Notes under the pieces: model-generated
Told to the model about the DNA's origin: nothing
The model's input: only the letters and a program-made list of their open reading frames with translations
Database searches by the model: none
Shown: positions 62,266 through 64,000 of the stretch, piece after piece
Numbering within the stretch: the first letter of the stretch is position 1
How the letters are laid out: the number at the start of each line of letters is the position of its first letter
Translations under genes and position numbers: made by a program
Assembly (NCBI RefSeq): GCF_019396345.1
Contig: NZ_JAHKRM010000018.1
Coordinates: forward strand, 211,113 to 275,112
Origin: Nonomuraea guangzhouensis
Lineage (GTDB): Bacteria > Actinomycetota > Actinomycetes > Streptosporangiales > Streptosporangiaceae
Direction: 5' to 3'
DNA length: 64,000 nt

Positions 62266-63627
62266 ATGAGAGATCGCCCGAGCGTCACCAAGATCAATCC
62301 GCCTGATCCCCACGTCCGGCGCATCCTCGAACGCGCCGAGATCGAGGGGATCGAGCTGATCCGCTTCCTGTACGCCGACCACGGAGGCGTCATCCGTGGC
62401 AAGGCGGCATCCCGGTCGCGACTCGCTGAGCGGCTCAACACCGGGATCGGGCACACGGTGGCCATGATGGCGATGAACATGCTCGACCAGTTGCAGGAAG
62501 TCGAGCACCTCGGTCCGGTGGGCGAGGTGCGCATCGTCCCCGACCCCTCCACCTTCGTTCCCCTCCCCCACGCTCCCGGCGCCGCGGCGATGCTGTCCGA
62601 CCTACGCAACGCCGACGGCTCCCCCTGGGACGCCTGCGCCCGCACCTTCCTCAAGGACGCCATCGCGACGCTGGCGGACGAGGGCTACACGCTGCTGGCC
62701 GCCTTCGAGCCGGAGTTCACGCTTGGGCGCCGGCTGCCCGACCCGGCGGGCGGCTTCGACCGGCTGGTGCCTCTCGACGACGCTCTCTGCTACGCCGGCA
62801 CCGGCTTCGACACCGCCCACGACTACACGATCAAGCTGATCCGCGCCCTGGAGACGCAGGGCCTGCGGGTCGAGCACTATCACCCCGAGCTGGGCCCGGG
62901 CCAGCAGGAGCTGTCCGTACGGCACGCGCCCGCGCTGCGCGCCGCCGACAACCACGTCCTCTACCGCGAGACCGTGCGCGGGGTGGCGATGCGCATGTCG
63001 ATGTGGGCCTCGCTGGCCCCCAAACCGCTGGCCGACCAGGCGGGCAACGGCGCCCACCTGCACCTGTCGCTCTGGAACGACACCCAGAACGTGTTCGCCG
63101 AAGACGGCGAGCTGCTGGAGTGCTTCATCGGCGGGCTGATCGCGCACCTGCCCGCCCTGACCGCGCTGACCTGCGGCAGCGTCAACAGCTTCCGGCGGCT
63201 GGCCCCGCGCACCTGGGCCAGCGCGTACGCCGTCCACGGCCCCGACAACCGGGAGGCCGCGATCCGGATCTGCTCACCACTCGGCGAGAGCGGCGAGCCG
63301 AACCTGGAGCTGAAGCCCTCCGACTCCTCGGCCAACCCCTACCTGTCGCTCGGCGCGGTCATCCACGCCGGGCTCGACGGGATCCGCCGCAAGCTGGACC
63401 CGGGCGAGGCCGTCGACGTCGACCCCGACACGCGGCCCGGCCGCTACCGGCGCCTGCCCGCCTCACTGGACGAGGCCCTGGACGCCCTGGAGGCCGACGA
63501 ACTGCTCATGGAGGCGCTCGGCCCGCTACGGCGCAGCGCCTACCTGGCCGTCAAGCGGTCCGAGGCCGCCGCGTTCGCGGCCCAGGACGCCTCCTATGAG
63601 CTGTTCCACCACATGCGGGTGTTCTAG
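62266..63627 (+). CDS. Glutamine synthetase family ligase (GlnA-like)
   Basis: 453 residues. Contains GS beta-grasp and catalytic domains: AFEPEFTL supplies metal-binding Glu residues, AGNGAHLHLSLWND matches the GS His-binding loop, and NLELKPSDSSANPYLSLGAV the C-terminal substrate segment. It differs enough from GSI (no adenylylation Tyr motif visible) to be one of the GlnA3/GlnA4-like ligases that join glutamate to amines or polyamines. The BpsA-like gene in this window makes a polyamine substrate conceivable. ATG 62266. The stop overlaps the hisF stop by four bases. Confidence 0.85.
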   Translation: MRDRPSVTKINPPDPHVRRILERAEIEGIELIRFLYADHGGVIRGKAASRSRLAERLNTGIGHTVAMMAMNMLDQLQEVEHLGPVGEVRIVPDPSTFVPLPHAPGAAAMLSDLRNADGSPWDACARTFLKDAIATLADEGYTLLAAFEPEFTLGRRLPDPAGGFDRLVPLDDALCYAGTGFDTAHDYTIKLIRALETQGLRVEHYHPELGPGQQELSVRHAPALRAADNHVLYRETVRGVAMRMSMWASLAPKPLADQAGNGAHLHLSLWNDTQNVFAEDGELLECFIGGLIAHLPALTALTCGSVNSFRRLAPRTWASAYAVHGPDNREAAIRICSPLGESGEPNLELKPSDSSANPYLSLGAVIHAGLDGIRRKLDPGEAVDVDPDTRPGRYRRLPASLDEALDALEADELLMEALGPLRRSAYLAVKRSEAAAFAAQDASYELFHHMRVF

Positions 63628-64000
63628 CGGACCGGATACCCGGCCATCCGCAGCGTGTCCTTGACCTCGGAGATCTTCAGCGTCCCGAAGTGGAACACGC
63701 TCGCCGCCAGCACCGCGTCGGCGCCGGCCGCGACCGCCGGAGGGAAGTCCTCCAGCCGCCCGGCGCCGCCGCTGGCGATCACCGGCACCCGGACCGCGGC
63801 CCTGACCGCGTGCAGCATCTCGAGGTCGTAGCCGTCGAGCGTGCCGTCGCCGTCCATCGAGTTGAGCAGGATCTCACCGACGCCGAGCTCCTCACCGCGC
63901 GCGGCCCACTCGACCGCGTCGATGCCGGTGCCGCGCCGGCCGCCGTGCGTGGTCACCTCGAAGCCGCTCGCGGTGCCCGGCGCCCGGCGGGCGTCGACCG
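63624..64000 (-). CDS. hisF: Imidazole glycerol phosphate synthase, cyclase subunit, 5' end outside
   Basis: The last 125 residues of HisF, the cyclase that makes imidazole glycerol phosphate and AICAR. The family segments GFEVTTHGGRRGTGIDAVEW, LGVGEILLNSMDGDGTLDGY and VIASGGAGRLEDF are visible, as is ADAVLAASVFHFGTLKISEV. It ends MAGYPVR. The gene runs off the right edge; the true start is beyond base 64000. Convergent with the GlnA-like gene, sharing CTAG as overlapping stop codons. Confidence 0.95.
   Translation of the reverse strand, partial: VDARRAPGTASGFEVTTHGGRRGTGIDAVEWAARGEELGVGEILLNSMDGDGTLDGYDLEMLHAVRAAVRVPVIASGGAGRLEDFPPAVAAGADAVLAASVFHFGTLKISEVKDTLRMAGYPVR

Overview
The window is GC-rich (about 70%) actinomycete chromosome. 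Its backbone runs rpsA - polA - hotdog thioesterase - liv transporter - pdtaR - tRNA-Leu - dapD - pyk - gltDB - lgt - trpA/trpB/trpC - hisI - hisF. From memory this is the gene order around polA, pyk, trp and his in Streptomyces and Mycobacterium. The style (many GTG/TTG starts, ATGA/TGATG overlaps, DUF2752, dispanin and DUF4190 proteins) suggests Streptosporangiales such as Nonomuraea, but the genus is an inference.

Layout. 1-6 kb: rpsA (3' end cut off), a lipid-anchored or membrane-anchored polysaccharide deacetylase, polA, and a divergent PaaI-like thioesterase. 6-16 kb: branched-chain amino acid uptake. livHMGF is preceded by a structured leader. LivH carries an extra extracytoplasmic domain. 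Three paralogous substrate-binding lipoproteins lie on the opposite strand, with two small lipoproteins interleaved. 16-25 kb: PdtaR antiterminator, a tRNA-Leu(CAA) with an unusually short variable arm, then an accessory segment (ACT protein, lipoprotein, low-GC secreted protein, truncated AraC, SDR and DinB-type enzyme with divergent LysR) ending at dapD.

25-37 kb: pyk, a subtilisin-like lipoprotein, a DHA2 exporter inactivated by an internal deletion and its TetR regulator, and gltBD. A roughly 100-bp dispersed repeat occurs three times in the intergenic regions here. 37-43.6 kb: a BpsA-like aminopropyltransferase, an intergenic 15-bp repeat array, and tightly overlapping genes for MauE, a DsbA-like protein, Lgt, a VIT1 transporter and two paralogous membrane-anchored proteins. 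43.7-47.6 kb: a large secreted GH101 endo-alpha-N-acetylgalactosaminidase inserted beside trpA. 47.7-56 kb: trpC-trpB-trpA, DUF2752, two Gly-Tyr-Gln-Pro repeat membrane proteins, an MFS exporter with divergent MerR, the Trp-associated membrane protein and hisI. trpE is not present. 56-64 kb: a STAS / MEDS-STAS / HATPase partner-switching set, a heterodimeric ABC exporter with one degenerate ATPase site, a TIGR03085 protein, a small membrane peptide, a glutamine-synthetase-like ligase, and hisF running off the end.

Most genes are ordinary metabolism. The least explained features are the livH leader RNA and LivH ectodomain, the short-armed tRNA-Leu(CAA), the dispersed repeat whose copies end in the same PGWP-stop reading frame, the phase-preserving short tandem repeats in and between genes, and the lgt-linked membrane protein operon.
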